5,441 nucleotides of DNA from an uncultured Tissierellia bacterium (lineage in GTDB: Bacteria > Bacillota > Clostridia > Tissierellales > Peptoniphilaceae). The stretch's first letter is position 1; each line of letters begins with the position of its first letter. The translations under genes were made by a program, and so were the position numbers. This document shows positions 1-5,441 of this stretch, in pieces. Location of the stretch: NCBI GenBank assembly GCA_947278105.1, contig CAMYOR010000076.1:1-5441 (forward strand). Direction: 5' to 3'. Below the pieces are notes generated by a model. That model saw only the letters and a program-made list of their open reading frames with translations. It had not been told where the DNA came from and made no database searches.

Positions 1-63
1 ATTTAAAGCCAGCTTTTCCCTTTGATAATCCTCATAAAGAGCAATGCAATCTCTTTTCTCCAT
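1..63 (-). CDS. N-terminus of an unidentified protein (cut by window edge)
   Basis: Only the first 21 codons are in the window, reading MEKRDCIALYEDYQREKLAL and then N. The ATG at 61-63 follows a purine-rich ribosome binding site (AAGGGGG, the complement of 69-75) at 5 nt spacing, and the frame stays open to the window edge. It starts only 24 bp after the stop codon of the DJ-1-family gene on the same strand, so the two are probably co-transcribed. The visible peptide is charged and has no signal peptide or membrane segment, which suggests a cytoplasmic protein. I do not recognise the family from so short a stretch and assign no function. Confidence 0.6.
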   Translation of the reverse strand, partial: MEKRDCIALYEDYQREKLALN

Positions 64-87
64 ATAATCCCCCTTGAAAATTTCCTT

Positions 88-648
88 TTACTGACGGAAA
101 ACGATCTGATCAGCAATCCTTTGCGCCGCCTCCTTCCCCTTCATCTGCTCAATCAAACAAAGGGCAAAGGGAATGGCTGAACCCAGGGCCTCTCCGGTGA
201 TGATCTTCCCATCGGAAATTACGCCTTCCTTCTCGTATTTTACTCCCTTGCCCAAATTCTTTTCACATCCTGGATAGCAGGTGGATTCTTTCCCCTTCAA
301 AAGGCCAAGGCCGCCAAGAACGGTAGGCCCTGCGCAAATCGCTGCCAAGCACCGGTTCTCCTTGGCCTGCTGTAAAAGGATCTGGGAAAGCTTTTCACTT
401 TTTTTCATCGCGCTGACTCCGGCCATCCCTCCCGGAATAATCAAATATTCTTCCTCACTCGGGACATAAGTTTTTATCGATTCATCACAAGTCAGGAGAA
501 CCTGATGGGAGCTTAGAATCGTCCGCTCGCCCCCTTCTTTCACAGCGACAGTTTTTAGATCGATCCCTGCCCTGCGCAGTAAGTCCACAATGGTAATAGC
601 TTCACACTCTTCCGTTCCATCGGCAATAAAAATGACTGCTTGCGACAT
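88..648 (-). CDS. DJ-1/PfpI (ThiJ-type) family protein
   Basis: A 186-residue cytoplasmic protein of normal length for the single-domain DJ-1/YajL group. Seen: an N-terminal beta strand leading into GTEECEA with Glu16 at the conserved acidic position, IPGGM (71-75), and the nucleophile elbow AAICAGP with Cys105, the reactive cysteine of the family. TCYPG (123-127) follows, as is common in bacterial members, and the C-terminal helix FALCLIEQMKGKEAA is typical. Members are linked to protection of proteins against oxidation and glycation, and a few act as glyoxalases or chaperones; the sequence does not decide among these. The ATG at 646-648 is chosen because AGGAGGG (complement of 653-659) lies just upstream. 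An in-frame extension to a TTG at 672 would run across that ribosome binding site and has none of its own. The gene probably shares a transcript with the partial gene that follows it. 'ThiJ' is a historical name and does not prove a thiamine role, despite the divergent thiM. Confidence 0.92.
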   Translation of the reverse strand: MSQAVIFIADGTEECEAITIVDLLRRAGIDLKTVAVKEGGERTILSSHQVLLTCDESIKTYVPSEEEYLIIPGGMAGVSAMKKSEKLSQILLQQAKENRCLAAICAGPTVLGGLGLLKGKESTCYPGCEKNLGKGVKYEKEGVISDGKIITGEALGSAIPFALCLIEQMKGKEAAQRIADQIVFRQ

Positions 649-802
649 TTTTCCCTCCTGTCCCTTCTTCAAAACATTCTTTTACATCCATTTCCCTGGT
701 TCAAATTTTACCTCTTCCCTAGAAATTCGGTAAGTCAATCTTCAAAATTTACTTTCGCTTTGCAGGCTTTTCTTTATCTGTTAACCTGTAAAAAAGGCGT
801 CC

Positions 803-815
803 CTCAATCATTGAG
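803..815. promoter_or_regulatory. 13 bp palindrome, possible operator between the DJ-1 gene and thiM
   Basis: CTCAATCATTGAG is a perfect inverted repeat with 6 bp arms around a central C, flanked on both sides by GTCCCT-like sequence (GTCCCT at 799-804 and 815-820). It lies about 50 bp before the thiM start, where a regulator could act. The rest of the 218 bp divergent gap (649-866) shows no convincing -35/-10 pair on either strand by eye and no TPP riboswitch core motifs. A palindrome this short can arise by chance, so the operator role is only a suggestion. Confidence 0.25.
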
Positions 816-866
816 TCCCTTTGTTATCCCTTACCGACTTGAAAACCCATCGGAGGTTTTTACATC

Positions 867-1682
867 ATGCAGATCGACCTAAAAAAAATCCAAGAAGCCT
901 TCCAATCCGAGAAGGTCCCCCTAGTCCATTGCATTACCAACGACATCACCAGCGAGCTTCTGGCCAATCTTATTCTTTTATCCGGAGCCCGACCCTTTAT
1001 GGCCTATGCCCCCCAGGAAATGGAGGAAATCGCCAGATCCTGCCAAACCCTTTTCCTAAACACAGGACAGTTGACCCCGATTCGGGCCGAGGGGATGAAA
1101 TTGGCGGCGGAGACCTACCTCCGGGAAGGAAAGCCCGTCGTCCTGGATTGCGTCGGCATAGGCGCTTCGGCCTTCCGCAGAAAAACCATTGAGGAGGTCA
1201 TTGAAAAAGGCCCCGGTCTAATCAAGGGCAATTACAGCGAAATGAGGGCGCTCTGCCGGCTCAAAACCAAGGCTGGAGGGGTCGATGTCACAGATGAAGA
1301 TAAGGAGAAGGAAAGTAAAAGGGAGCTTGCCGGGGCCCTGAAAAAGCTCGCCCGAGAGTCTGGGAAAACCTACCTTGCTACCGGGGAGGTGGATATGGTT
1401 GCGGGTCCGGATGGCTTTTTCCTTTTAAAAAATGGAAGCCCTCGGCTGGATTGGATCACGGGAACCGGAGATATGGTCGGCGCCCTGAGCGCCGTTCTTA
1501 TGGCAAGGGGGCTGGATCCTCTCCTTTCTGCGATCGGAGGGGTCTCACTTTTAAATATCAGCGCAGAGCGTGCGGAAGGAGAATCCGACCTTTTCTCCTT
1601 CCGGATTCGCCTTCTGGAAGAACTTTGTAAAATGCGAAAGGACCTCACATGGACAGATCAAATCCGCCTGGAGGCCCTGTAG
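867..1682 (+). CDS. thiM: hydroxyethylthiazole kinase-like protein (ThiM family, divergent)
   Basis: A 271-residue cytoplasmic ribokinase-fold protein of the usual ThiM length. ThiM phosphorylates 4-methyl-5-(2-hydroxyethyl)thiazole with ATP in the thiamine salvage pathway. Seen: VHCITN (20-25), LLANLILLSGARPFMA (31-46), LNTGQL (64-69), VVLDCVGIGA (91-100), IKGNYSEM (119-126), ATGEVDMV (171-178) and the anion-hole motif TGTGD (198-202), all in ThiM order. Several positions depart from the common pattern: MAYAPQE instead of MADDPEE, DCVG instead of DPVG, and above all Asp202 where ThiM usually has Cys. The ATG at 867 follows CGGAGG (851-856) at 10 nt spacing. No thiD, thiE or TPP riboswitch is adjacent, so it may serve salvage alone, or be a ThiM paralogue with a shifted substrate. 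Family assignment is firm; the exact substrate is less certain. Confidence 0.88.
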   Translation: MQIDLKKIQEAFQSEKVPLVHCITNDITSELLANLILLSGARPFMAYAPQEMEEIARSCQTLFLNTGQLTPIRAEGMKLAAETYLREGKPVVLDCVGIGASAFRRKTIEEVIEKGPGLIKGNYSEMRALCRLKTKAGGVDVTDEDKEKESKRELAGALKKLARESGKTYLATGEVDMVAGPDGFFLLKNGSPRLDWITGTGDMVGALSAVLMARGLDPLLSAIGGVSLLNISAERAEGESDLFSFRIRLLEELCKMRKDLTWTDQIRLEAL

Positions 1683-1706
1683 GACGATCGAAAAATTCTA
1701 TGAAAT

Positions 1707-1768
1707 AAAAGGCCAAAAAAGAGACTGATTTTCCCTACCCTATTTTTCCAAAAATTTCCTGGCCTTTT
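1707..1768. terminator. possible bidirectional terminator between convergent genes
   Basis: AAAAGGCCA (1707-1715) and TGGCCTTTT (1760-1768) form a perfect 9 bp inverted repeat, with A-rich sequence on one side and a T run on the other in both directions. That is the expected shape for a terminator between the converging thiM and thioesterase genes. The 44 nt loop is long, though, and the right arm lies inside the 3' end of the thioesterase gene, so the hairpin may be weak. The 57 bp between the two stop codons holds no better candidate. Confidence 0.3.
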
Positions 1769-2159
1769 GATTGAGCTCGATAATCTCCGGGTCCGTAAGA
1801 TCCAGCTGGATCTGATGGGGAAAGGATTTGCCGTTCTCATCAACATTGACATAGCGGATAAATCCTTCGACTCGAAGTTCCCCTTGAACTTCAAAGCGAA
1901 GATAAACCATAAAACTGGTTCTGCCCGCCAGGACGACCTCCCCGGTGCAGCGGATTAAATCGCCCAGATGGATGGGCTGATAAAAGCTCATCTGATGGAT
2001 ATTAACCATGACAATATTATCTGCAGGTACATAAAATGAGGTCGTCATCAGGCCCGTCTCCACAAACCACTCTGCAGCCCGACCGGCAAATAAGGTGCCA
2101 TGATGGTTCAGATCTTCGCTCTTGACAAAATGATAGCTGACAAATTTTTCTTTTCTCAT
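1740..2159 (-). CDS. hotdog-fold acyl-CoA thioesterase
   Basis: A 139-residue single-hotdog-domain protein expected to hydrolyse acyl-CoA thioesters in the cytoplasm as an oligomer. Seen: EDLNHHGTLFAGRAAEWFVE (15-34), the start of the central hotdog helix, then IHQMSFYQPIHLGDLIR (54-70) and the closing strand FIRYVNVDENGKSFPH (100-115). Together these match the YciA/BACH-like thioesterases, in particular the subgroup with the NHHGTLF motif. In YciA the catalytic Asp falls on this helix; by eye that position is Val33 here and Glu34 is next to it, so Glu34 may be the acid. The ATG at 2157-2159 follows AAAGGAGA (complement of 2165-2172). The gene appears monocistronic, converging on thiM and diverging from the vWA operon. 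The natural acyl chain cannot be told from sequence. Confidence 0.85.
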   Translation of the reverse strand: MRKEKFVSYHFVKSEDLNHHGTLFAGRAAEWFVETGLMTTSFYVPADNIVMVNIHQMSFYQPIHLGDLIRCTGEVVLAGRTSFMVYLRFEVQGELRVEGFIRYVNVDENGKSFPHQIQLDLTDPEIIELNQKARKFLEK

Positions 2160-2173
2160 CCTGATCTCCTTTA

Positions 2174-2193
2174 TATTCTTAATATTAAGGATA
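2174..2193. promoter_or_regulatory. 20 bp near-palindrome before the thioesterase gene, possible operator
   Basis: TATTCTTAATATTAAGGATA is an inverted repeat with a perfect 12 bp core (2178-2189) and three more matched pairs outside a single T/G mismatch. It sits immediately upstream of the thioesterase ribosome binding site (2165-2172). Size and symmetry fit a dimeric repressor site of the TetR or MarR sort, which often control acyl-CoA metabolism genes, but no regulator gene is visible here. As RNA the stem would be very AU-rich and weak, so a DNA site is more likely than a hairpin. Confidence 0.35.
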
Positions 2194-2243
2194 ATAGTTT
2201 TATGATTTTCCTTTTTATTTTATCTTTTTTTAATTTTTTTTGC

Positions 2244-2272
2244 ATAAAATTATGTCTTCGCCCCCATGTAAA
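2244..2272 (-). promoter_or_regulatory. candidate promoter for the thioesterase gene
   Basis: On the minus strand, TTTACA (complement of 2267-2272) and TTTTAT (complement of 2244-2249) are separated by 17 nt, matching the housekeeping sigma consensus at 5 and 4 of 6 positions. Transcription would begin near 2237 and give a leader of roughly 78 nt that includes long A tracts and the palindrome at 2174-2193. The surrounding DNA is so AT-rich that chance matches are expected. Confidence 0.35.
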
Positions 2273-2311
2273 TTTTAGAAAAATTTAGAGTAAAATCGTT
2301 GAAAAACCTTC

Positions 2312-2327
2312 AAAAATGCCCATTTTT
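2312..2327. promoter_or_regulatory. 16 bp palindrome in the divergent control region, possible operator
   Basis: AAAAATGCCCATTTTT is a perfect inverted repeat with 7 bp arms around CC. It lies about 48 bp upstream of the rightward -10 box and overlaps a smaller inverted repeat (TTGAA at 2299-2303, TTCAA at 2309-2313). An activator or repressor of the vWA operon could bind here. The arms are simple A/T tracts apart from the GC centre, so the evidence is weak. Confidence 0.25.
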
Positions 2328-2374
2328 ATTCTTCTTTTTTTCCTCCTTTCCAGATGAATTTTTTCTAGTTCAGT

Positions 2375-2380
2375 TATAAT
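2375..2380 (+). promoter_or_regulatory. candidate -10 box of the vWA/XpaC operon
   Basis: A perfect TATAAT lies about 70 bp before the first operon gene, so transcription would start near 2387. No good TTGACA-like box stands 16-18 nt upstream (the sequence there is AGATGAA), so the promoter may depend on an activator or an alternative -35. The leader contains a purine-rich GGAGGG (2391-2396) followed by a pyrimidine-rich stretch up to the true ribosome binding site at 2435-2441. Confidence 0.45.
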
Positions 2381-2448
2381 AATAAAACACGGAGGGACTT
2401 TTCCTTGTTCTTTTTTCTTTCAAACGACTTTTTCAGGAGGTCAATGCT

Positions 2449-4083
2449 ATGGTCAAAATCCGTCGTTTTCTTCCTTTCTTTCTCGCTGGTCTGCTTCTGG
2501 TTCTTTCTGCCTGTGGAGCCGCCGAGGAGGGTCCGGGCCAAGGGGAGGGCCCATCGAAGAAAGGCTTTATCACCCAAAACGGCCGAGGCGAAGCCTTTAC
2601 GATCGCTGCCGGTTCAGAAAACAAGGTCCTTGAGCCTCTGGTGGAGGACTTTGCTAAAAAAACCGGTCATAAAATCTCAATCGATTACATGGGTTCTCTG
2701 GATATGATGCGGATACTTGAGTCTGGGAGCCCTCCTTATGACGGTCTTTGGCCTGCTTCGTCCATCTGGCTTAATATGGGCGACCAGGACCACCTCCTCA
2801 AGCATACAAAAACGGTTGCCTTCACCCCTGTTATTTTTGGAATCCGCAGGTCCCTTGCCCAGGAATTGGGCTTTATCGGACGCAATGACGTAAAAATTGA
2901 GGAAATTTCAAGGGCGATCGCCGATGGAAAACTTCACTTTGCCATGACTTCATCCACCCAGTCTAACTCTGGAGCTTCTGCTTATCTGGCTTTCCTCACT
3001 TCCCTCTCGAAAGATGCCCAATCGGGACTGACCTCTCAGGACTTGAAAGACCCCATTTTGCAAGAAAAGATCACTCAACTCCTTTCTGGAGTAAACCGGT
3101 CGTCCGGTTCCTCAAACTGGCTGGTTGACCTTTTTCTTATGGGCAATTATGATGCCATGGTTAATTACGAACAGCTGATCATCCAGACAAACAAGGAACT
3201 GGAAAAACAGGGAAAAGAACCGCTTTATGCTGTCTATCCGGTCGATGGCCTTTCGATTTCAGACTCACCCCTGGCCTATGTCGACCGGGATAATCCCAAA
3301 AAAGAAGAAATCTTCCTTTCCTTCCAGGACTTTATTCTCTCGGATCAGGGCCAATCTTTTATTGAAAGCACCGGAAAAAGAAATGCTTACGGAAAAGTCA
3401 GAGACAAAAATCGGGATCCCTACAAAAAAGAATGGGGAATTGATGTCGATCGAACTCTCTCCCCGATTCGCTTTCCTCAAGCTGAGGTAATCCGCCAAGC
3501 CCTCTCTCTTTACCAGACCTCCTTTAAAAAACCGGCCTATACCGCTTACGTTTTGGATTATTCGGGCTCCATGCGGGGCAACCGATATGAAAACATGATC
3601 CGAGCCCTCAGAGAAATCTGGATTCCAGAAAATGCCAAAAAAAATATGCTCATGGGCACCAGCCGGGACCGCACCCTCTTTATTCCCTTTTCCAGCGAGG
3701 TCATTGACGTGAAGATGGCGGAGGGCTCAGATCTTTCCAGCCTGGCTAAGATGGCAGAAAAAACCCGGCTCGGCGGAAGCACCTCTCTTTACGAGGCCGC
3801 CGCCCGGGCGATGGAGGAACTTTCCAAGGTGCCTCGGATCACAAAAGATTATTTCCCGGCAATTGTGCTTTTGACCGATGGGATGGCCAATGGGGATATG
3901 GCTTTTGAAGAGTTCAGTGAAAAATATCAGACCTACCAGCTGGATATTCCGATTTTTTCCATTCAATTTGGCGGTTCCAGCGAAGAAGAGCTCGAAAATC
4001 TCGCAAACTTTACCCACGCCCGGGTCTTTAACGGACAGGAGAATTTAACCGAGGCCTTCCGCAGTGTGAGGGGGTACAACTGA
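2449..4083 (+). CDS. lipoprotein with substrate-binding-like domain fused to a vWA domain
   Basis: A 544-residue exported lipoprotein. Seen: basic start MVKIRR, hydrophobic stretch 7-20, lipobox LSAC with Cys22 as the lipidated residue, then a Gly/Glu/Ser-rich linker to about 45. Residues about 50-335 resemble type 2 periplasmic binding proteins (ModA/PstS-like): AAGSENKVLEPLVEDFAKKTG-like start (53-73), AFTPVIFG (124-131), SSTQSNSGASAYLAFL (168-183). A vWA domain fills about 364-541 with all metal-site (MIDAS) residues: Asp370, Ser372 and Ser374 (DYSGSM), Thr445 (GGSTS) and Asp477 (LLTDG). The protein should sit on the outer face of the membrane, where the vWA part could bind a partner through a divalent cation. 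Ligand unknown. The ATG at 2449 follows AGGAGGT (2435-2441) at 7 nt spacing. First gene of the operon; its TGA overlaps the next ATG by one base. Related fusions are often labelled 'substrate-binding and vWA domain protein'; that rests on my memory of the family. Confidence 0.88.
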   Translation: MVKIRRFLPFFLAGLLLVLSACGAAEEGPGQGEGPSKKGFITQNGRGEAFTIAAGSENKVLEPLVEDFAKKTGHKISIDYMGSLDMMRILESGSPPYDGLWPASSIWLNMGDQDHLLKHTKTVAFTPVIFGIRRSLAQELGFIGRNDVKIEEISRAIADGKLHFAMTSSTQSNSGASAYLAFLTSLSKDAQSGLTSQDLKDPILQEKITQLLSGVNRSSGSSNWLVDLFLMGNYDAMVNYEQLIIQTNKELEKQGKEPLYAVYPVDGLSISDSPLAYVDRDNPKKEEIFLSFQDFILSDQGQSFIESTGKRNAYGKVRDKNRDPYKKEWGIDVDRTLSPIRFPQAEVIRQALSLYQTSFKKPAYTAYVLDYSGSMRGNRYENMIRALREIWIPENAKKNMLMGTSRDRTLFIPFSSEVIDVKMAEGSDLSSLAKMAEKTRLGGSTSLYEAAARAMEELSKVPRITKDYFPAIVLLTDGMANGDMAFEEFSEKYQTYQLDIPIFSIQFGGSSEEELENLANFTHARVFNGQENLTEAFRSVRGYN

Positions 4084-4715
4084 TGAACCGTCAAAAACAA
4101 AATCGGGTTTCTGTGATCAGCGGCATTGGAGGATCCATCGTGTTTCTCATCCTTTTTAACCTCAGCTGGAGTCTGTGGATTTGCATTCTCCTTTCTCTTC
4201 TTACTTTCGTAGGTCTTGGTTTCGTCCTCCAGCCCGTAGAAAAAATTGGAGATATCCCCGTCGACGAGCTGGATCAGGGACAAAGACTGGCTCAGATCTA
4301 CGAGCAGGCTGAAGTTGACCTGACCGATCTTAAGAACTCCCTGCCGAAAATACAAGATCAAAAAATATCCTCCAAAGCAAGAGAACTCTTAGGGTCCGGA
4401 GAGGATATTATAAAAGTCCTCTCCCAAGAGCCCCAGCTCTTATCCCGCAGTGAGCATTTTCTCTCGTATTATCTGGGAACTTCCAAGGATATTCTTTCCA
4501 ATTATCTTAACCTTCAAGACTCTCACCTGTCCTTGGATCAATGGAAAAAGGTAGAGGAAAACACCTCTGAATCCATGGACTATCTTCAGGATATTTTTGC
4601 CCGACAAAGGGATTCCTACCATAAACATACAATCATGGAGCTGGAAGCCCAGTCGGAGCTCCTAGAAAAAACCGTCAAATTAGGAGGAGGAAGAACCAAT
4701 AATGAAGAGCAATAA
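4083..4715 (+). CDS. XpaC-like membrane protein (5-bromo-4-chloroindolyl phosphate hydrolysis family)
   Basis: A 210-residue protein with two membrane segments near the N-terminus (about 11-27 and 30-48) and then a long, mostly helical, charged cytoplasmic tail with leucine-spaced stretches that could form coiled coils. This architecture and length match XpaC of Bacillus subtilis, including the region around KVLSQEPQLLSRSEHFLSYY (111-130), which parallels the XpaC segment with 'EP...AEPFFYSHL'. The family name comes from a colour reaction with X-phosphate; no catalytic phosphatase motif is visible here and the true role is unknown. In B. subtilis xpaC precedes yaaN, a TelA-family gene. The start is set by a TGATG overlap with the upstream stop and by GAGGGGG (4068-4074) at 8 nt spacing, so translation is probably coupled. 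It may be the membrane scaffold for the binding-protein-like partners encoded on either side. Family call by eye, moderately sure. Confidence 0.7.
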   Translation: MNRQKQNRVSVISGIGGSIVFLILFNLSWSLWICILLSLLTFVGLGFVLQPVEKIGDIPVDELDQGQRLAQIYEQAEVDLTDLKNSLPKIQDQKISSKARELLGSGEDIIKVLSQEPQLLSRSEHFLSYYLGTSKDILSNYLNLQDSHLSLDQWKKVEENTSESMDYLQDIFARQRDSYHKHTIMELEAQSELLEKTVKLGGGRTNNEEQ

Positions 4716-5441
4716 AGGAAAGGCAATCGGTTTAATCATCCTTTCCCTTGTCATTGTCATTACTTTGATCTATGCAAAATTTTTTCCCCACCCGCTGAAA
4801 GAAGCGAATCTTAATGGTCTTTTAGGGGGAGAAAAAATCGGCCTCCTGGAAAGCCCGGATTTCAAAAAAATGGTAGAAAAAAAATTCCGGCTCAGGATGG
4901 ATTACCGGAAGGCCGGGTCCTTCGCCATGGTTCGAGAAACAGCACAATCAGGCAATAAAAAAAATTATGACTATCTTTTCCCCTCCAGCCAGCTGGCCCT
5001 GGAACTCTATAAAAAAGAAGGAGGGGCCTATGTCCAAGAAGACCTGGTCTTTAACACACCGATCGTCCTCTATTCCAGAAAAATGGTGGTTGATGCCCTA
5101 AAAAAAGAAGAAATCGTCAGTGAAAGTGAAGGAACTTCCTATGTCGATATGGAAAAGCTTTCCGCTCTAATCGTAAAAGGGACAAAATGGGCAGATCTCG
5201 GCCTTCCGCAGCTTTATGGAAATGTCTTTATCGATACGACCGATCCCAACAAGTCGAATTCTGGCAATATGTTTTTGGGGCTCTTAGCCAATAGCTTAAA
5301 CGGAGGCCGGGTTTTGACCGTGGCGGAGGCCGATCCGATCATTGCGAAAATTCAGTTCATCTACCAGCAAATTGGGGCCATGCAGTCTTCTTCCTCCGAC
5401 ATCTTCTCCCAGTATCTTAAACTCGGGGTTGGGTCCTACCC
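4702..5441 (+). CDS. membrane-anchored substrate-binding-like protein (3' end cut off)
   Basis: The frame is open from ATG 4702 to the window end, giving 246 residues. A basic start (MKSNKGK) leads into one hydrophobic segment (about 8-25) with no lipobox Cys, so it is probably an uncleaved anchor with the rest outside the cell. The exported part resembles the binding domain of the first operon gene in the same order: MDYRKAGSFAMVRE (66-79), YDYLFPSSQLAL (89-100), FNTPIVLYSRKMV (117-129) and DTTDPNKSNSGNMFLGLLAN (178-197). The corresponding pieces there are IDYMGSLDMMRI, YDGLWPASSIWL, AFTPVIFGIRRSL and SSTQSNSGASAYLAFL. The start overlaps the xpaC-like gene by 14 bp and uses AGGAGG (4685-4690) within that gene's last codons. 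Whether a vWA domain follows cannot be seen. Ligand unknown; no ABC permease or ATPase is visible nearby. Confidence 0.85.
   Translation, partial: MKSNKGKAIGLIILSLVIVITLIYAKFFPHPLKEANLNGLLGGEKIGLLESPDFKKMVEKKFRLRMDYRKAGSFAMVRETAQSGNKKNYDYLFPSSQLALELYKKEGGAYVQEDLVFNTPIVLYSRKMVVDALKKEEIVSESEGTSYVDMEKLSALIVKGTKWADLGLPQLYGNVFIDTTDPNKSNSGNMFLGLLANSLNGGRVLTVAEADPIIAKIQFIYQQIGAMQSSSSDIFSQYLKLGVGSY

Noticed and set aside
673..866. Possible TPP riboswitch upstream of thiM (an ACCTG at 784-788 looked suggestive)
   Set aside because: The CTGAGA element and the conserved helix sequences of the TPP aptamer are absent; a single ACCTG is not evidence.
821..1192. 123-codon frame overlapping the 5' part of thiM
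   Set aside because: The translation is Pro/Arg/His-rich with no family resemblance, and thiM in the overlapping frame is well supported.
2221..2250. T7 and T8 tracts considered as a rho-independent terminator
   Set aside because: No GC-rich stem precedes them on either strand, and they lie in a divergent promoter region where no gene ends.
2405..2707. 100-codon frame starting at TTG 2405 with GGAGGG upstream, overlapping the vWA lipoprotein gene
   Set aside because: It overlaps a clear lipoprotein gene in another frame, has a TTG start, and its product is a low-complexity then Arg/Lys-rich sequence typical of a shadow frame.
3963..4361. 132-codon minus-strand frame across the junction of the vWA and xpaC-like genes
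   Set aside because: It runs antisense to two well-supported genes and its product resembles no family I know.
4864..4964. Runs of 7-8 A in the third operon gene (4864-4870, 4877-4884, 4957-4964), and similar A8 runs in thiM (881-888) and the vWA gene, considered as slippage or phase-variation sites
   Set aside because: They encode Lys/Asn-rich stretches, occur in several genes alike, and all frames are intact; codon preference for AAA explains them.

Overview
The window looks like chromosomal DNA from a low-to-mid GC Gram-positive bacterium of the Bacillota, probably Clostridia-like. This is inferred from strong purine-rich ribosome binding sites (AGGAGG type) before nearly every gene, AT-rich intergenic stretches, a classical lipoprotein signal, and a XpaC-like protein, a family known from Bacillus. 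The species cannot be read from the sequence. There is no tRNA, rRNA, CRISPR array, insertion sequence or phage gene in the window.

Left part (1-1682): two co-directional minus-strand genes, a DJ-1/PfpI (ThiJ-type) protein (88-648) and downstream of it a gene cut by the window edge (1-63), are divergent from a plus-strand hydroxyethylthiazole kinase-like gene, thiM (867-1682). The 218 bp between them holds a 13 bp palindrome but no recognisable TPP riboswitch. The thiM product has Asp where most ThiM proteins have a catalytic-site Cys.

Middle (1683-2448): a small minus-strand hotdog-fold acyl-CoA thioesterase (1740-2159) converges on thiM. It is followed by a 289 bp AT-rich divergent control region with a near-perfect 20 bp palindrome next to the thioesterase ribosome binding site, a plausible minus-strand promoter, a second perfect palindrome, and a consensus -10 box facing right.

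Right part (2449-5441): a tightly packed plus-strand operon with overlapping genes, cut by the right edge. It encodes a lipoprotein that fuses a periplasmic-binding-protein-like domain to a von Willebrand factor A (vWA) domain with a complete metal site, a XpaC-like protein with two membrane segments and a long helical tail, and a second, membrane-anchored binding-protein-like protein that resembles the first. No transporter permease or ATPase is seen. The gene order suggests one cell-surface complex. XpaC proteins are known to be encoded beside TelA ('toxic anion resistance') proteins, as in B. subtilis xpaC-yaaN, so a TelA-like gene just beyond the window is a testable expectation. This operon is the most interesting part of the window; its function is not established.
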